Shown here: positions 35,849 to 44,576 of the stretch, piece by piece
Layout: every line of letters begins with the position of its first letter
Numbering within the stretch: position 1 is the stretch's first letter
Assembly (NCBI RefSeq): GCF_002091755.1
Contig: NZ_BDAI01000002.1
Span: forward strand, 186,001 to 250,000
Length of the DNA stretch: 64,000 nucleotides
Origin: Pseudomonas nitroreducens NBRC 12694
Lineage (GTDB): Bacteria > Pseudomonadota > Gammaproteobacteria > Pseudomonadales > Pseudomonadaceae
Direction: 5' to 3'
The notes under the pieces: generated by a model
What the model saw: only the letters and a program-made list of their open reading frames with translations
Told to the model about the DNA's origin: nothing
The model's database searches: none
Program-made: the position numbers and the translations under genes

Positions 35849-38092
35849 ATGCTCGAACCCCGTATCGACCAGCAGCCGGCCGAGGCCGGCAGCATCCTCA
35901 ACGTCAGCCGCCGCAGCTTCCTGCGCGGCGCCGGCGGCCTTGCGCTGGGCATCTACTTCGCACCGTTGCTGGGAAAATTGGGCGACGCCCAGGCGGCCAG
36001 CGACTTCGAACCCAACGCTTTTGTCCGTATCGCCCCTGACGGCACCGTCACCGTGATCGCCAAGCATGTCGAAATGGGCCAGGGCAGCTACACCGGTCTC
36101 GCCACCCTGGTGGCCGAGGAGCTGGATGCCGACTGGAATCGCGTGCAGGTCGAAGGCGCTCCGGCCGATGCCAAACGCTACGCCAACCTGGCTTTCGGCA
36201 ATCTGCAGGGCACTGGTGGCAGCAACGCCATGGCCAACTCCTTCGAGCAGATGCGCAAGGCCGGCGCCAGCGCCCGCGCCATGCTGGTGGGCGCGGCGGC
36301 GGAGCAGTGGAAGGTGCCGGCGGCCGAGATCGAGGTGCACGACGGCGTCGTCAGCCACGCTGCTTCCGGACACAAGGCCAGCTTCGGCGAGTTGGCCGAG
36401 GCGGCGGCGAAACAGCCCGTGCCGACAGACGTTAAGCTCAAGGACCCGAAGGACTTCAAGCTGATCGGTCAGGTGCAACTGCCACGCAAGGACAGCCCGT
36501 CCAAGACCGACGGCACCGCCCAGTTCACCCAGGATGTGCACCTGCCGGACATGCTGGTTGCCGTGGTCGCCCACCCGCCGCGTTTCGGCGCGGTGCCGGC
36601 CAAGGTTGATGCCAGCAAGGCCAAGGCGGTGCCAGGCGTGGTCGATGTGGTCCAGTTTCCGGGGAGCGAACGCCGTTTCGCTGGCGTTGCCGTGCTGGCG
36701 AAGAACACCTGGGCTGCGCGTCAGGGCCGCGATGCGTTGCAGGTCGAGTGGGATGAGAGCAAGGCCTTCAAGATGGGCAGCAAGGAAATCTTCGCCCAGT
36801 ATCGCGACATGGCCAGCAAGCCGGGCCTGGTGGCGCGCAATGACGGGGATGTCGCCAAGGCGCTGGAGAAACCGGCGCACCTGATCGAGGCCGAGTATCA
36901 GTTCCCCTATCTTGCCCACGCCGCCATGGAGCCGCTGAACTGCGTGGTCTTCCTCAAGGAAGACGGCTGTCAGATCTGGAACGGCGAGCAGTGGCAGACC
37001 GGCGACCAGATGTCGGTGGCGCAGTTACTGGGCATGGAGCCCGAGCAGGTGAACATCACGCAGCTGTACGCCGGCGGCAGCTTCGGCCGCCGCGCCAACC
37101 CGCACTCGGACTATGTGCTGGAAGCGGCAGCCATCGCCAAGGCGGCTCGCGACCAGGGTGTGAAGGTGCCGATCAAGATGGTCTGGACCCGCGAAGACGA
37201 CACCCGTGGCGGCTATTACCGTCCGGCCTTCCTGCACCGCGCGCGACTGGCGGTGGACGCCCAGGGCAATCTGGTGGGCTGGGAGCAGCGGTTGGTGGGG
37301 CAATCCTTCATCGTCGGCACGCCGTTCGAGAAGTTCATGGTCAAGGATGGCGTCGACAAGATCGCCGTGGAAGGCGCCGCCGATCTGCCCTACGCCGTGC
37401 CCAACCTGCGTGTCGAGCAGGCGCTGGCGGATAACGTGACGGTGCCGACCCAATGGTGGCGCTCGGTGGGCCACACCCACACGGCGTTCTCCACCGAAAC
37501 GCTGATCGACGAAGCGGCCATCGCCGCCAAGCAGGACCCCTACGAGTTCCGTCGCAAGCTGCTGGAGAAACACCCGCGGCATCGCGGCGCGCTGGAGCTG
37601 GTGGCGCAGCGGGCCAATTGGCTGGCGCCGCTGGACAAAGGCAAGGACGGCGAGCAGCGGGGCCGCGGCATCGCCGTGCACGAGTCATTCGGCAGCTTCG
37701 TCGCCCAGGTGGTGGAGGTGACCTACAAGGCGGACAAGAGCTTCAAGGTGGACCGCGTGGTCTGCGCAGTGGACTGTGGCCTGGCGATCAACCCGGACGT
37801 GATCAAGGCGCAGATGGAGGGTGGCATCGGCTTCGCTCTGTCGGCGGCGTTGCACAGCGCCATCACCCTGACCGACGGCAAGGTCGACCAGTCCAACTTC
37901 CACGACTTCCAGGTATTGCGGATCAACGAGATGCCGGTGGTGGAGGTGCATATCGTGCCATCCGCCGAGCCGCCCACCGGCGTGGGTGAACCGGGGGTTC
38001 CGCCGCTGGCGCCTGCATTGGCCAATGCGCTGTTCGCGGCGACCGGCAAGCGCATCCGCAACCTGCCGATTGGCAATCAGCTACAGGCGTGA
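35849..38092 (+). CDS. iorB: IorB-like molybdopterin large subunit
   Basis: A 747-residue single-chain Mo-hydroxylase large subunit of the isoquinoline 1-oxidoreductase/aldehyde oxidase type. The N-terminus carries a twin-arginine motif (SRRSFLRGAGG, about residues 22-32), so the folded complex with IorA is probably exported. Molybdopterin motifs include HVEMGQGSYTG, GGSFGRRANPHSDY and the end GVGEPGVPPLAPALANAL, whose Glu is the likely catalytic base. Substrate cannot be assigned; N-heterocycles or aldehydes are both known for the group. No XdhC-like maturation gene is adjacent. Confidence 0.88.
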   Translation: MLEPRIDQQPAEAGSILNVSRRSFLRGAGGLALGIYFAPLLGKLGDAQAASDFEPNAFVRIAPDGTVTVIAKHVEMGQGSYTGLATLVAEELDADWNRVQVEGAPADAKRYANLAFGNLQGTGGSNAMANSFEQMRKAGASARAMLVGAAAEQWKVPAAEIEVHDGVVSHAASGHKASFGELAEAAAKQPVPTDVKLKDPKDFKLIGQVQLPRKDSPSKTDGTAQFTQDVHLPDMLVAVVAHPPRFGAVPAKVDASKAKAVPGVVDVVQFPGSERRFAGVAVLAKNTWAARQGRDALQVEWDESKAFKMGSKEIFAQYRDMASKPGLVARNDGDVAKALEKPAHLIEAEYQFPYLAHAAMEPLNCVVFLKEDGCQIWNGEQWQTGDQMSVAQLLGMEPEQVNITQLYAGGSFGRRANPHSDYVLEAAAIAKAARDQGVKVPIKMVWTREDDTRGGYYRPAFLHRARLAVDAQGNLVGWEQRLVGQSFIVGTPFEKFMVKDGVDKIAVEGAADLPYAVPNLRVEQALADNVTVPTQWWRSVGHTHTAFSTETLIDEAAIAAKQDPYEFRRKLLEKHPRHRGALELVAQRANWLAPLDKGKDGEQRGRGIAVHESFGSFVAQVVEVTYKADKSFKVDRVVCAVDCGLAINPDVIKAQMEGGIGFALSAALHSAITLTDGKVDQSNFHDFQVLRINEMPVVEVHIVPSAEPPTGVGEPGVPPLAPALANALFAATGKRIRNLPIGNQLQA

Positions 38093-38108
38093 TGCCTGAT
38101 TGGTAACA

Positions 38109-38136
38109 CAAATGCCCCGCACGAGCGGGGCATTTG
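38109..38136. terminator. hairpin after iorB
   Basis: Perfect 12-bp stem CAAATGCCCCGC / GCGGGGCATTTG with an ACGA loop. The T run after it is weak, but the position between convergent genes supports termination. Confidence 0.75.
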
Positions 38137-38163
38137 CTTGGCAGGGTCTAGACTTTCCCGAGA

Positions 38164-38361
38164 TCAGGCGACCAGGGCCTGCTGTTCGTGCCCTTCGCAG
38201 ATCAGTTCGCGCAGCACCCGGCGTTCTTCGGGCAGGGTGGCGGCGTTGTGCAGCGCCAGGCCGCCTTCCTCGTCGAGCACAGCGATCTGGGTCTCGAAGT
38301 GCAGCTGCAGCTCGTCCAGAGTGATGTAGGTGATGCGGTACGCCGCCTCGGTGCTGTGCAT
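38164..38361 (-). CDS. conserved small hypothetical protein, 65 aa
   Basis: Short acidic protein reading MHSTEAAYRITYITLDELQL, no signal or membrane segment. I chose the ATG at 38361; the longer frame has a Pro/His-rich extension that looks non-coding. Codon use is typical of the genome. No family recognised. Convergent with iorB and divergent from the rraB-like gene, with 206 bp between. Confidence 0.6.
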   Translation of the reverse strand: MHSTEAAYRITYITLDELQLHFETQIAVLDEEGGLALHNAATLPEERRVLRELICEGHEQQALVA

Positions 38362-38567
38362 GGTCGCAGGCTCGATGTGGGAGGGCGCAGGCCCGATGGA
38401 GGCATCGTCGCGCCGAGCGGGCAAGGGCGGAAGTGAAACACCGTGATGGTGAACATCACCAAAGGCGATGGTGCCGGCGAGATTTTCCGGCATCTGTCAT
38501 GCAGGACGGGTATCCTGCGCGGGCGTGCCCACACCGGGCATTTTGTAAATCGAATTGGAGCAGTGAC

Positions 38568-38903
38568 ATGAGCCGCGACAAGCAGCTTTTCCCGGAAGAC
38601 GAAATCGGCGATGCCCTGTGGGCCCTGCAGGAAGACGGCGAAGACCTCTCCCTCGAGCATGAGGTGGAGTTCGCGGTGATCTTCCCGGACGAGCAGTCCG
38701 CCCTGGACTTCGCCATCATGCTGCTGCAGAACGGGCAGAAGGTGGCGTACTCCGAGTACGACGGCAACGACAAGCTGCCCTGGCAGGTACTGGCCTACCC
38801 GGTGATGGAGCTCTCCCACGAGCACATCAGCGGCTACGCGGCGCTGCTGTCCGAGCACTCCGCTGACCTGGGCGGTCAGATGGACGGCTGGTCGGCGCTC
38901 TGA
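38568..38903 (+). CDS. rraB: RraB-domain protein (RNase E regulator-like)
   Basis: A 111-residue acidic protein. The pattern fits the RraB domain: ALWALQEDGEDL, EVEFAVIFPDEQSALDFAIML, a short variable loop, then WQVLAYPVMELSHEHISGY and GGQMDGWSAL. In E. coli RraB binds RNase E and remodels degradosome activity. ATG follows TTGGAG. The frame is open upstream but not coding-like. Whether it acts on RNase E here is inferred only from the domain. Confidence 0.72.
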   Translation: MSRDKQLFPEDEIGDALWALQEDGEDLSLEHEVEFAVIFPDEQSALDFAIMLLQNGQKVAYSEYDGNDKLPWQVLAYPVMELSHEHISGYAALLSEHSADLGGQMDGWSAL

Positions 38904-38920
38904 TTGGTTGATGCAGCATG

Positions 38921-38950
38921 AAAGACGGCGCCTTCGGGCGCCGTTTTTCT
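38921..38950 (+). terminator. terminator after rraB-like gene
   Basis: Stem ACGGCGCC / GGCGCCGT with a TTCG loop and five T. Sequence 38951-39106 holds only repeat-like fragments: a CTCTCCCCTCAGAGAGAGG remnant and, at about 39058-39093, a decayed GTTATCC element. Confidence 0.88.
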
Positions 38951-39106
38951 TTGGTCGTTTGAGCATTGGCAGTGGGACCACTCTCCCCTCAGAGAGAGGG
39001 TGGGTAAGTGGCTGGCCCGGAGTACAAATCTTCCCGCAGGAGACGAACGTCCGTACGCGGCGCATCACCCGCCAGCGTTATCCCTCCTACGTTCCTGCAA
39101 AGGTAG

Positions 39107-39766
39107 TCACTCCGGTAGTGGCGCCTGCCGCGCGACCTGGCGCAGTACCTGCTCGTAGTAGTCGGTACTCTGCGCCCCGGATATCAGCTGGCGGCCATTG
39201 AGGATCACCGCTGGCACGGCGCGAATGCCTCGACTGGTGTAGAAATCTTCTTCGGCCACCACCTCGTCGCCATAGGCGTCGCTATCGAGGATTTCCCGGG
39301 CGCGCACGGCGTCCAGCCCGACGCTGACAGCCACTTCCAGCAGCACTTCCGGGTCGCTCGGGTCGCGGCCTTCGCCGAAGTAGGCATGCAGCAAGGCCTG
39401 TTTCAACGCCACGTCGCGATGCGACTCGGCGGCCCAATGCAACAGGCGGTGGGCGTCGAAGGTATTGTAGATGCGGTTGCGCTTCTTCAGATCGAAGTGC
39501 ATGCCGACTTCCTCGCCCATGGAACGCAAATGCTCCTGGTTGCGGGCGATTTCCTCGGCGCTGCTGCCGTACTTGCGCTGCAGGTGCTCCACCAGGTCTT
39601 CACCCTCGGCAGGCATGTCGGCGTTGAGTTCAAAGGGCTTGATGTGCAATTCCACGGTCAGTTCGCCATCCACCCGGCGCATGGCCTCCAGCAGGCCATT
39701 GAGGCCGATGGCGCACCAGGGGCAGACGATATCGGAGACGAAATCAATGGTGATGGCGTCGCTCAT
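39107..39766 (-). CDS. DsbA-family (FrnE-like) thioredoxin-fold oxidoreductase
   Basis: A 219-residue protein without signal peptide, reading MSDAITIDFVSDIVCPWCAI. The CPWC active site (about residues 15-18) lies after the first strand, followed by a large helical insertion and the cis-Pro region GIRAVPAVILNG. This is the FrnE/2-hydroxychromene-2-carboxylate isomerase-like branch of DsbA proteins, cytoplasmic and often tied to oxidative stress. ATG chosen at 39766 rather than the in-frame start six codons upstream. Confidence 0.86.
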   Translation of the reverse strand: MSDAITIDFVSDIVCPWCAIGLNGLLEAMRRVDGELTVELHIKPFELNADMPAEGEDLVEHLQRKYGSSAEEIARNQEHLRSMGEEVGMHFDLKKRNRIYNTFDAHRLLHWAAESHRDVALKQALLHAYFGEGRDPSDPEVLLEVAVSVGLDAVRAREILDSDAYGDEVVAEEDFYTSRGIRAVPAVILNGRQLISGAQSTDYYEQVLRQVARQAPLPE

Positions 39767-40033
39767 GGGGGCGAACTCCGGCAAATGGGCGAGCGCCTAG
39801 CATGGACCCGGATGGGCGTTCCAATCCAGTGGCGATAGCGCCGGGCGGTGATTCGGCCCGTTGGCCAGGCCTTGGCGCCCTTGTCTCGGGCGTGGGGCTT
39901 CCATCGGGGCGACATCCCTGTCGCGAAGGGCGTATCAGGGGGCGGGAGAGGGCGACGACGAACGCATTGGCTGCTTCGGGTTATCACCTGAGAACTACAA
40001 TCATTTCATGGGTTTCCCGCCATGCGGTGAAAT

Positions 40034-40081
40034 GCCGGAGCGACGCAGCCGGTCGGACTGCGACATCCGCGACGCTCCGGC
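40034..40081 (+). promoter_or_regulatory. long stem-loop in the fusA2 leader
   Basis: Stem GCCGGAGCG-A-CGC / GCG-A-CGCTCCGGC: 12 pairs broken only by an A-A mismatch, with a loop of about 22 nt. It sits 143 bp upstream of the fusA2 ATG in a 457-bp gap. There is no T run, so it is not a standard terminator. A possible -10 (TACAAT at 39996-40001) lies upstream, which would put the hairpin in the transcript leader. The rest of 39767-40223 shows nothing I can name. Confidence 0.5.
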
Positions 40082-40223
40082 ACTGGAATTGCCACGAAGA
40101 CGCGCTACCTTGAGCCTGTTGCGCTCAGAAAATTCTGATGCCGCACTCCCTCCCGCCGTCCCGCGCAGGCAACGGACCCGCAGCAGCAAGCCCGGCAGTC
40201 AACCAGCAGAAACGGAGCACACC

Positions 40224-42332
40224 ATGGCTCGCAATACGCCCATCGAGCTTTACCGCAATATCGGCATCGTCGCCCACGTCGACGCCGGCAAGACCACCAC
40301 GACCGAGCGCATCCTTTTCTATACCGGTGTGAACCACAAGATGGGCGAGGTGCACGACGGCGCGGCGACCATGGACTGGATGGTGCAGGAACAGGAGCGT
40401 GGCATCACCATCACCTCGGCGGCCACCACGGCGTTCTGGCAGGGCTCCTCCAAGCAGTACCCCAACAAGTACCGCTTCAACATCATCGATACCCCCGGGC
40501 ACGTCGACTTCACCATCGAGGTGGAGCGCTCCCTGCGCGTGCTCGATGGCGCGGTGGTGGTGTTCAGCGGCGCCGATGGCGTCGAGCCGCAGTCCGAGAC
40601 CGTCTGGCGCCAGGCCAACAAGTACCACGTGCCGCGCCTGGCCTACGTGAACAAGATGGACCGTCAGGGCGCCGACTTCCTCCGGGTGGTGGCACAGATC
40701 AAGCAGCGCCTGGGCCACACCCCGGTGCCGATCCAGTTGGCCATCGGCTCGGAAGAAACCTTCTCCGGGCAGATCGACCTGGTGAAGATGAAGGCCATTG
40801 TCTGGAACGACGCCGACCAGGGCACCAGCTACACCGAGGAGCCGATCCCGGCGGAGTTGCAGGCGCTGGCGGACGAGTGGCGCGCGCACATGGTCGAGGC
40901 TGCCGCCGAAGCCAACGACGATCTGATGAACAAGTACCTCGAAGGCCAGGAACTGACCGTCGAGGAAATCAAGGCCGGCTTGCGCCAGCGCACCCTGGCC
41001 AACGAGATCGTTCCGGCGGTGCTGGGCTCCTCGTTCAAGAACAAGGGCGTCCCGCTGGTGCTCGACGCGGTGATCGACTACCTGCCGGCGCCCACGGAAA
41101 TCCCGGCGATCAATGGCACCGATCCGGACGACGAAGAGAAGCACCTGGAGCGTCACGCCGACGACAGCGAGCCGTTCTCCGCGCTGGCCTTCAAGATCGC
41201 CACCGACCCCTTCGTCGGTACGCTGACCTTCGCCCGCGTCTATTCCGGCGTGCTGAGCAGCGGCGACGCGGTGCTCAACTCGGTGAAGACCAAGAAGGAA
41301 CGCGTCGGCCGGATGGTGCAGATGCACGCCAACCAGCGCGAGGAAATCAAGGAAGTGCGCGCCGGCGACATCGCCGCGTTGATCGGCATGAAGGACGTCA
41401 CCACGGGCGACACCCTGTGCTCCATCGACAAGCCAATCATCCTCGAACGCATGGACTTCCCTGACCCGGTGATCTCCGTGGCCGTGGAGCCCAAGACCAA
41501 GGCCGACCAGGAGAAGATGGGCATCGCCCTGTCCAAGCTGGCCCAGGAAGACCCCTCGTTCCGCGTCAAGACCGACGAGGAAACCGGGCAGACCATCATC
41601 TCCGGCATGGGCGAGCTGCACCTGGACATCATCGTCGACCGCATGCGCCGCGAGTTCAACGTCGAGGCCAACATCGGCAAGCCGCAAGTGGCCTACCGCG
41701 AGGCGATCCGCAAGAAGTGCGAGATCGAGGGCAAGTTCGTCCGCCAGTCCGGCGGCCGTGGCCAGTTCGGTCACTGCTGGATTCGCTTCGAGCCGGGCGA
41801 CGAGGGCAAGGATGGGCTGGAGTTCGTCAATGAGGTGGTCGGCGGCGTGATCCCGCGCGAATTCATCCCGGCGATCCAGAAGGGCATCGAGGAACAGATG
41901 CAGAACGGCGTGCTCGCAGGCTACCCGCTGATCGGCTTGAAGGCCTCGGTGTTCGACGGCTCCTACCACGATGTCGACTCCAGCGAGATGGCGTTCAAGA
42001 TCGCCGCGTCCATGGCCACCAAGCAGCTCTCGCAGAAGGGCGGCGCGGTGCTGCTGGAGCCGGTGATGAAGGTCGAGGTGGTGACGCCGGAGGACTACAT
42101 GGGCGACGTGATGGGCGACCTCAACCGCCGGCGCGGGCTGATCCAGGGTATGGAAGACACACCGGCGGGCAAGGTCATCCGCGCCGAGGTGCCACTGGGC
42201 GAGATGTTCGGCTATGCCACCGACGTGCGCTCGATGTCGCAGGGGCGGGCGAGCTATTCGATGGAGTTCACCAAGTACGCCGAAGCGCCGGCGAACATCG
42301 CCGAGGCGATTATCAAGAAGGCCCACGGCTGA
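40224..42332 (+). CDS. fusA: elongation factor G, second type (FusA2)
   Basis: A 702-residue translational GTPase. G1 AHVDAGKTTTTERI, G2 region GITITSAATT, G3 DTPGHVDF, G4 NKMD; then domains II to V ending QGRASYSMEFTKYAEAP. It matches the second EF-G (FusA2) of pseudomonads in length. The G1-loop and switch motifs are intact. The str-operon fusA normally lies with rpsL, rpsG and tuf; this one stands alone, consistent with the paralogue. The frame is open to 39861, but the ATG at 40224 (MARNTPIELYRNIGIVAH) with CGGAGC is the correct start. Confidence 0.93.
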   Translation: MARNTPIELYRNIGIVAHVDAGKTTTTERILFYTGVNHKMGEVHDGAATMDWMVQEQERGITITSAATTAFWQGSSKQYPNKYRFNIIDTPGHVDFTIEVERSLRVLDGAVVVFSGADGVEPQSETVWRQANKYHVPRLAYVNKMDRQGADFLRVVAQIKQRLGHTPVPIQLAIGSEETFSGQIDLVKMKAIVWNDADQGTSYTEEPIPAELQALADEWRAHMVEAAAEANDDLMNKYLEGQELTVEEIKAGLRQRTLANEIVPAVLGSSFKNKGVPLVLDAVIDYLPAPTEIPAINGTDPDDEEKHLERHADDSEPFSALAFKIATDPFVGTLTFARVYSGVLSSGDAVLNSVKTKKERVGRMVQMHANQREEIKEVRAGDIAALIGMKDVTTGDTLCSIDKPIILERMDFPDPVISVAVEPKTKADQEKMGIALSKLAQEDPSFRVKTDEETGQTIISGMGELHLDIIVDRMRREFNVEANIGKPQVAYREAIRKKCEIEGKFVRQSGGRGQFGHCWIRFEPGDEGKDGLEFVNEVVGGVIPREFIPAIQKGIEEQMQNGVLAGYPLIGLKASVFDGSYHDVDSSEMAFKIAASMATKQLSQKGGAVLLEPVMKVEVVTPEDYMGDVMGDLNRRRGLIQGMEDTPAGKVIRAEVPLGEMFGYATDVRSMSQGRASYSMEFTKYAEAPANIAEAIIKKAHG

Positions 42333-42350
42333 GGTTTCCCTGAGCCAATG

Positions 42351-42373
42351 ACGGCGCCTGCGGGCGCCGTTTT
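42351..42373 (+). terminator. terminator after fusA2
   Basis: Stem ACGGCGCC / GGCGCCGT, TGCG loop and a short T run. Confidence 0.83.
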
Positions 42374-42412
42374 CGTTGGTGTGGTCCGGTATGACTCTTT
42401 TGGTAGGGCGCA

Positions 42413-42478
42413 TAACGCGCCAGCGTTATCCGCCGCATGGCCATCGGCGCATAACCCGTTCCGGGTTATACGCCCTAC
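42413..42478. repeat. GTAGGGCG...CGCCCTAC repeat with GTTATCC/GGATAAC dyads
   Basis: Outer arms GTAGGGCG / CGCCCTAC enclose two inner dyads (CATAACG...CGTTATC and ATAACCCGTTCCGGGTTAT). A related copy is at 50333-50371, and a decayed one at about 39058-39093. These are dispersed intergenic repeats of the type common in this group of pseudomonads. Confidence 0.75.
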
Positions 42479-42541
42479 GGTGCTGGTGTTTAGCGCCGCA
42501 TTTGAGTGTTCGGATGTATTGGGTTTCGCCCCCTCGGGCGA

Positions 42542-42569
42542 GTCACTTTTCCAAACGCCGAAAAGTAAC
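42542..42569. repeat. GTCACTTTTC / GAAAAGTAAC hairpin repeat
   Basis: A 10-bp stem with one mismatch around an 8-nt loop, followed by CAAAAGGCTTGCCCC. This is a widely dispersed intergenic motif of pseudomonads. From 42570 to 42694 there is further non-coding sequence with small inverted repeats (TTCGCTTGGGGCGAA). Confidence 0.6.
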
Positions 42570-42694
42570 CAAAAGGCTTGCCCCGGACATCCGGTTTTTC
42601 GCTTGGGGCGAAAAATGCCCTCGTTGAACGGGGCACTCGGAGTGTGTGGGCGTTTCTCTGGAAGTCTTCGAGTGCCAAAATCCGATCTTCCCGT

Positions 42695-42722
42695 GTTGGA
42701 GCGGGCCACGCCCGCGATCCGC
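42695..42722. repeat. REP element
   Basis: GTTGGAGCGGGCCACGCCCG-type REP with the GCGGGC-CAC-GCCCGC hairpin, at the 3' side of the histidine kinase gene. Confidence 0.75.
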
Positions 42723-42741
42723 CGGCAAGGCAGGCGGCCGC

Positions 42742-44217
42742 TCACTCCGCCAACGGCAACCCAAAGCAGAACATCGCCCCGCACGGCTCGACGTTCTCCG
42801 CCCAGATATCCCCGCGATGCCGCGAGACGATGCTCTGGCACAGCGCCAGGCCGATGCCGTTGCCGCTCACCTTCGAGGTGAAGAAGCCATCGAACAGGCG
42901 CTCCTTGGTCCCGGCATCGATGCCGGGCCCCTGGTCCAGCACGCACAGCCGCGCGCTGTCGCCCTCGCGCGAAGTACGGATGCGCAGCAGGCGGCGCTCC
43001 TCGGGGAGGTTGAGCATCTCTTCGATGGCGTTGAAGGCAAGGTTGAGGATCACCTGGCCGACCAGCACCTTCTCGCAACTCACCCAGAGCGGTTCGTCGC
43101 AGCGCTCCAGCTCCACCCGCACGTTGCTTGGCTGGGCTTTCAGACTGATGAAGTACAGCGTCTCGCCCAATAGCTCGTTGAGGTCGATGCGCTGTTCGGC
43201 CTGCTCCAGTTTCACCACGTACTCGCGCACGCTCTTGATGATCAGCGAGGCGTGCTCGATCTGTCGCACGGCGCTGTCCAGGCCCCAGGCGGCGGAGGCT
43301 TCGGCCTTCTGCTCGCGGTCCAGGCGGATCAGCGCGCCTTCGATGAAGTTGCGCGTCGCTGCCAGCGGCTGGCTGAGTTCGTGGGCGATCGCCAGGGCCA
43401 TCTCGCCCATGGCGTTGTAGCGCGCCAGGTATTCCAGCTTCTGGTCGCTCTGCCGTTGCGCCTGTGCGGCGCGGACCTGCTCGGTGACGTCGCGGAACAG
43501 CAGCAGGTGGCCGACCAGGTCGTCCTCGATCTCGATGTAGCGGCAGGTCGCGTGGTGCCAGCGCCATTCGCCGTCCAGACGTTGCAACTGATAGCTGACG
43601 GAGTACGGCTCGCGGCTGGGCGGCTGCATCGCCAGGTGGTGTTCCAGGCGCGGGCGCGTGGCGCTGTCGCAGCGGCCGAGGAAGTTGTGCGCCAGCCAGT
43701 CGTCCTGGCTGCCGCCCAGCAGGGGCAGGGCGGATTCGCTGAGGAAACGCAGGTTGCCGTCGGCATCCAGCACCGCTACGCCTTCGGCGAGGTCCTGCAT
43801 GAAGGCCTTCAGGCGGCTCTCGAAACGTTGCAGGTCGCGCTCGACCTGCTTCTCCCGGGAGATGTCGCGGAACTGCACCATCAGCACGTCGCGCTCCTGC
43901 AGGTGCACGCGGGTGGCGACGGCTTCGGAAAGGATTTCCACACCCTGCTTGGAGCGGTAGCACCACTCGATGGTGCGCTGGCCGGTACGCGCCGCGCCTT
44001 CCAGCCAGCGCAGGCCCACCGAGCGGCGGTACTGCGGGGCCTTGGCGGTCATGTCCGGGGCTTTGAGCGGCACCAGCTCTTCCAGGGTGAAACCGAGCAC
44101 CGCCAGGGCGGCGTTGTTCGCCCAGAGGATTTCCTTGGTCTGCGCATCGTGAAGGATTACGCACAGCGGCATGGCCTGGAGCAGGGCGAGGAAGTCGTCG
44201 GGCCGGGGCTGGAACAT
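42742..44217 (-). CDS. soluble PAS-PAS sensor histidine kinase
   Basis: A 491-residue cytoplasmic kinase with no membrane helix. Two PAS domains (about residues 8-120 and 130-245), dimerisation domain with phospho-acceptor His279 in AIAHELSQPLAATRNF, then HATPase with N-box NLAFNAIEEM, G1 DQGPGID and G2 GNGIGLAL. All catalytic boxes are intact. No response regulator lies next to it in the window. It is divergent from iacA across 359 bp, so it may sense an indolic compound and control the iac genes, as a two-component pair does for iac in some Paraburkholderia. That role is inference. Confidence 0.87.
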   Translation of the reverse strand: MFQPRPDDFLALLQAMPLCVILHDAQTKEILWANNAALAVLGFTLEELVPLKAPDMTAKAPQYRRSVGLRWLEGAARTGQRTIEWCYRSKQGVEILSEAVATRVHLQERDVLMVQFRDISREKQVERDLQRFESRLKAFMQDLAEGVAVLDADGNLRFLSESALPLLGGSQDDWLAHNFLGRCDSATRPRLEHHLAMQPPSREPYSVSYQLQRLDGEWRWHHATCRYIEIEDDLVGHLLLFRDVTEQVRAAQAQRQSDQKLEYLARYNAMGEMALAIAHELSQPLAATRNFIEGALIRLDREQKAEASAAWGLDSAVRQIEHASLIIKSVREYVVKLEQAEQRIDLNELLGETLYFISLKAQPSNVRVELERCDEPLWVSCEKVLVGQVILNLAFNAIEEMLNLPEERRLLRIRTSREGDSARLCVLDQGPGIDAGTKERLFDGFFTSKVSGNGIGLALCQSIVSRHRGDIWAENVEPCGAMFCFGLPLAE

Positions 44218-44412
44218 CGGGGAGTGGTCTCGGTGGGCAGTGGCGCCTTTATACCTTGCAGCGTAGCGCGATGGGACTGCGGAGTAACTCGCCGCCGACT
44301 AGGGGATTCCCTTAGTCATGGGGCTGCACGCACCAATGGTTGGCCGGGCAGGGCGGTTCATACACTGGCCCCAACGACGACCTGCCCGCATCGAACGGGC
44401 CGATGGCCTACA

Positions 44413-44552
44413 CGACCTGTTCCAGGTCTCGCCGAGCGCAGTTCAGGCAAGGCGGAGGCGCGCGAGGAAGCGCAGTTTGCATTTGCAAATGAGCATTCCG
44501 AGTGCGCCTCCAACGCAGCCTGAGCAAGCGCAGGCAGACCGGGAGCAGGTCG
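44413..44552 (+). repeat. 140-nt symmetric stem-loop repeat, copy A (iacA leader)
   Basis: A nearly symmetric hairpin. Outer helix CGACCTG/CAGGTCG, then GGTCT/AGACC, GGAGGCGC/GCGCCTCC, GGAA/TTCC, and apical TTTGCA-TT-TGCAAA, all paired about one centre. It aligns gap-free with copy B at 31109-31248. By hand about two thirds of positions are identical, and about 14 base pairs are changed on both sides so that pairing is kept. The internal-loop sequences (GCGCAG and TGAGCA) are the same in both. It ends 24 bp before the iacA ATG, so it would form the mRNA leader. Nothing else stands out in 44218-44412. Confidence 0.87.
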
Positions 44553-44576
44553 ATAAGAACAAACGGAGATAATGCC

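Noticed and set aside
39861..40223. 121-codon N-terminal extension of fusA2
   Set aside because: EF-G starts at the MARNTPIELYRNIG residues; the extension is Arg/Pro-rich and contains the leader hairpin. Kept only as a possible leader.
40125..42413. 762-codon minus-strand frame opposite fusA2
   Set aside because: Shadow frame; composition His/Arg-rich and no motif, while fusA2 is unmistakable on the plus strand.
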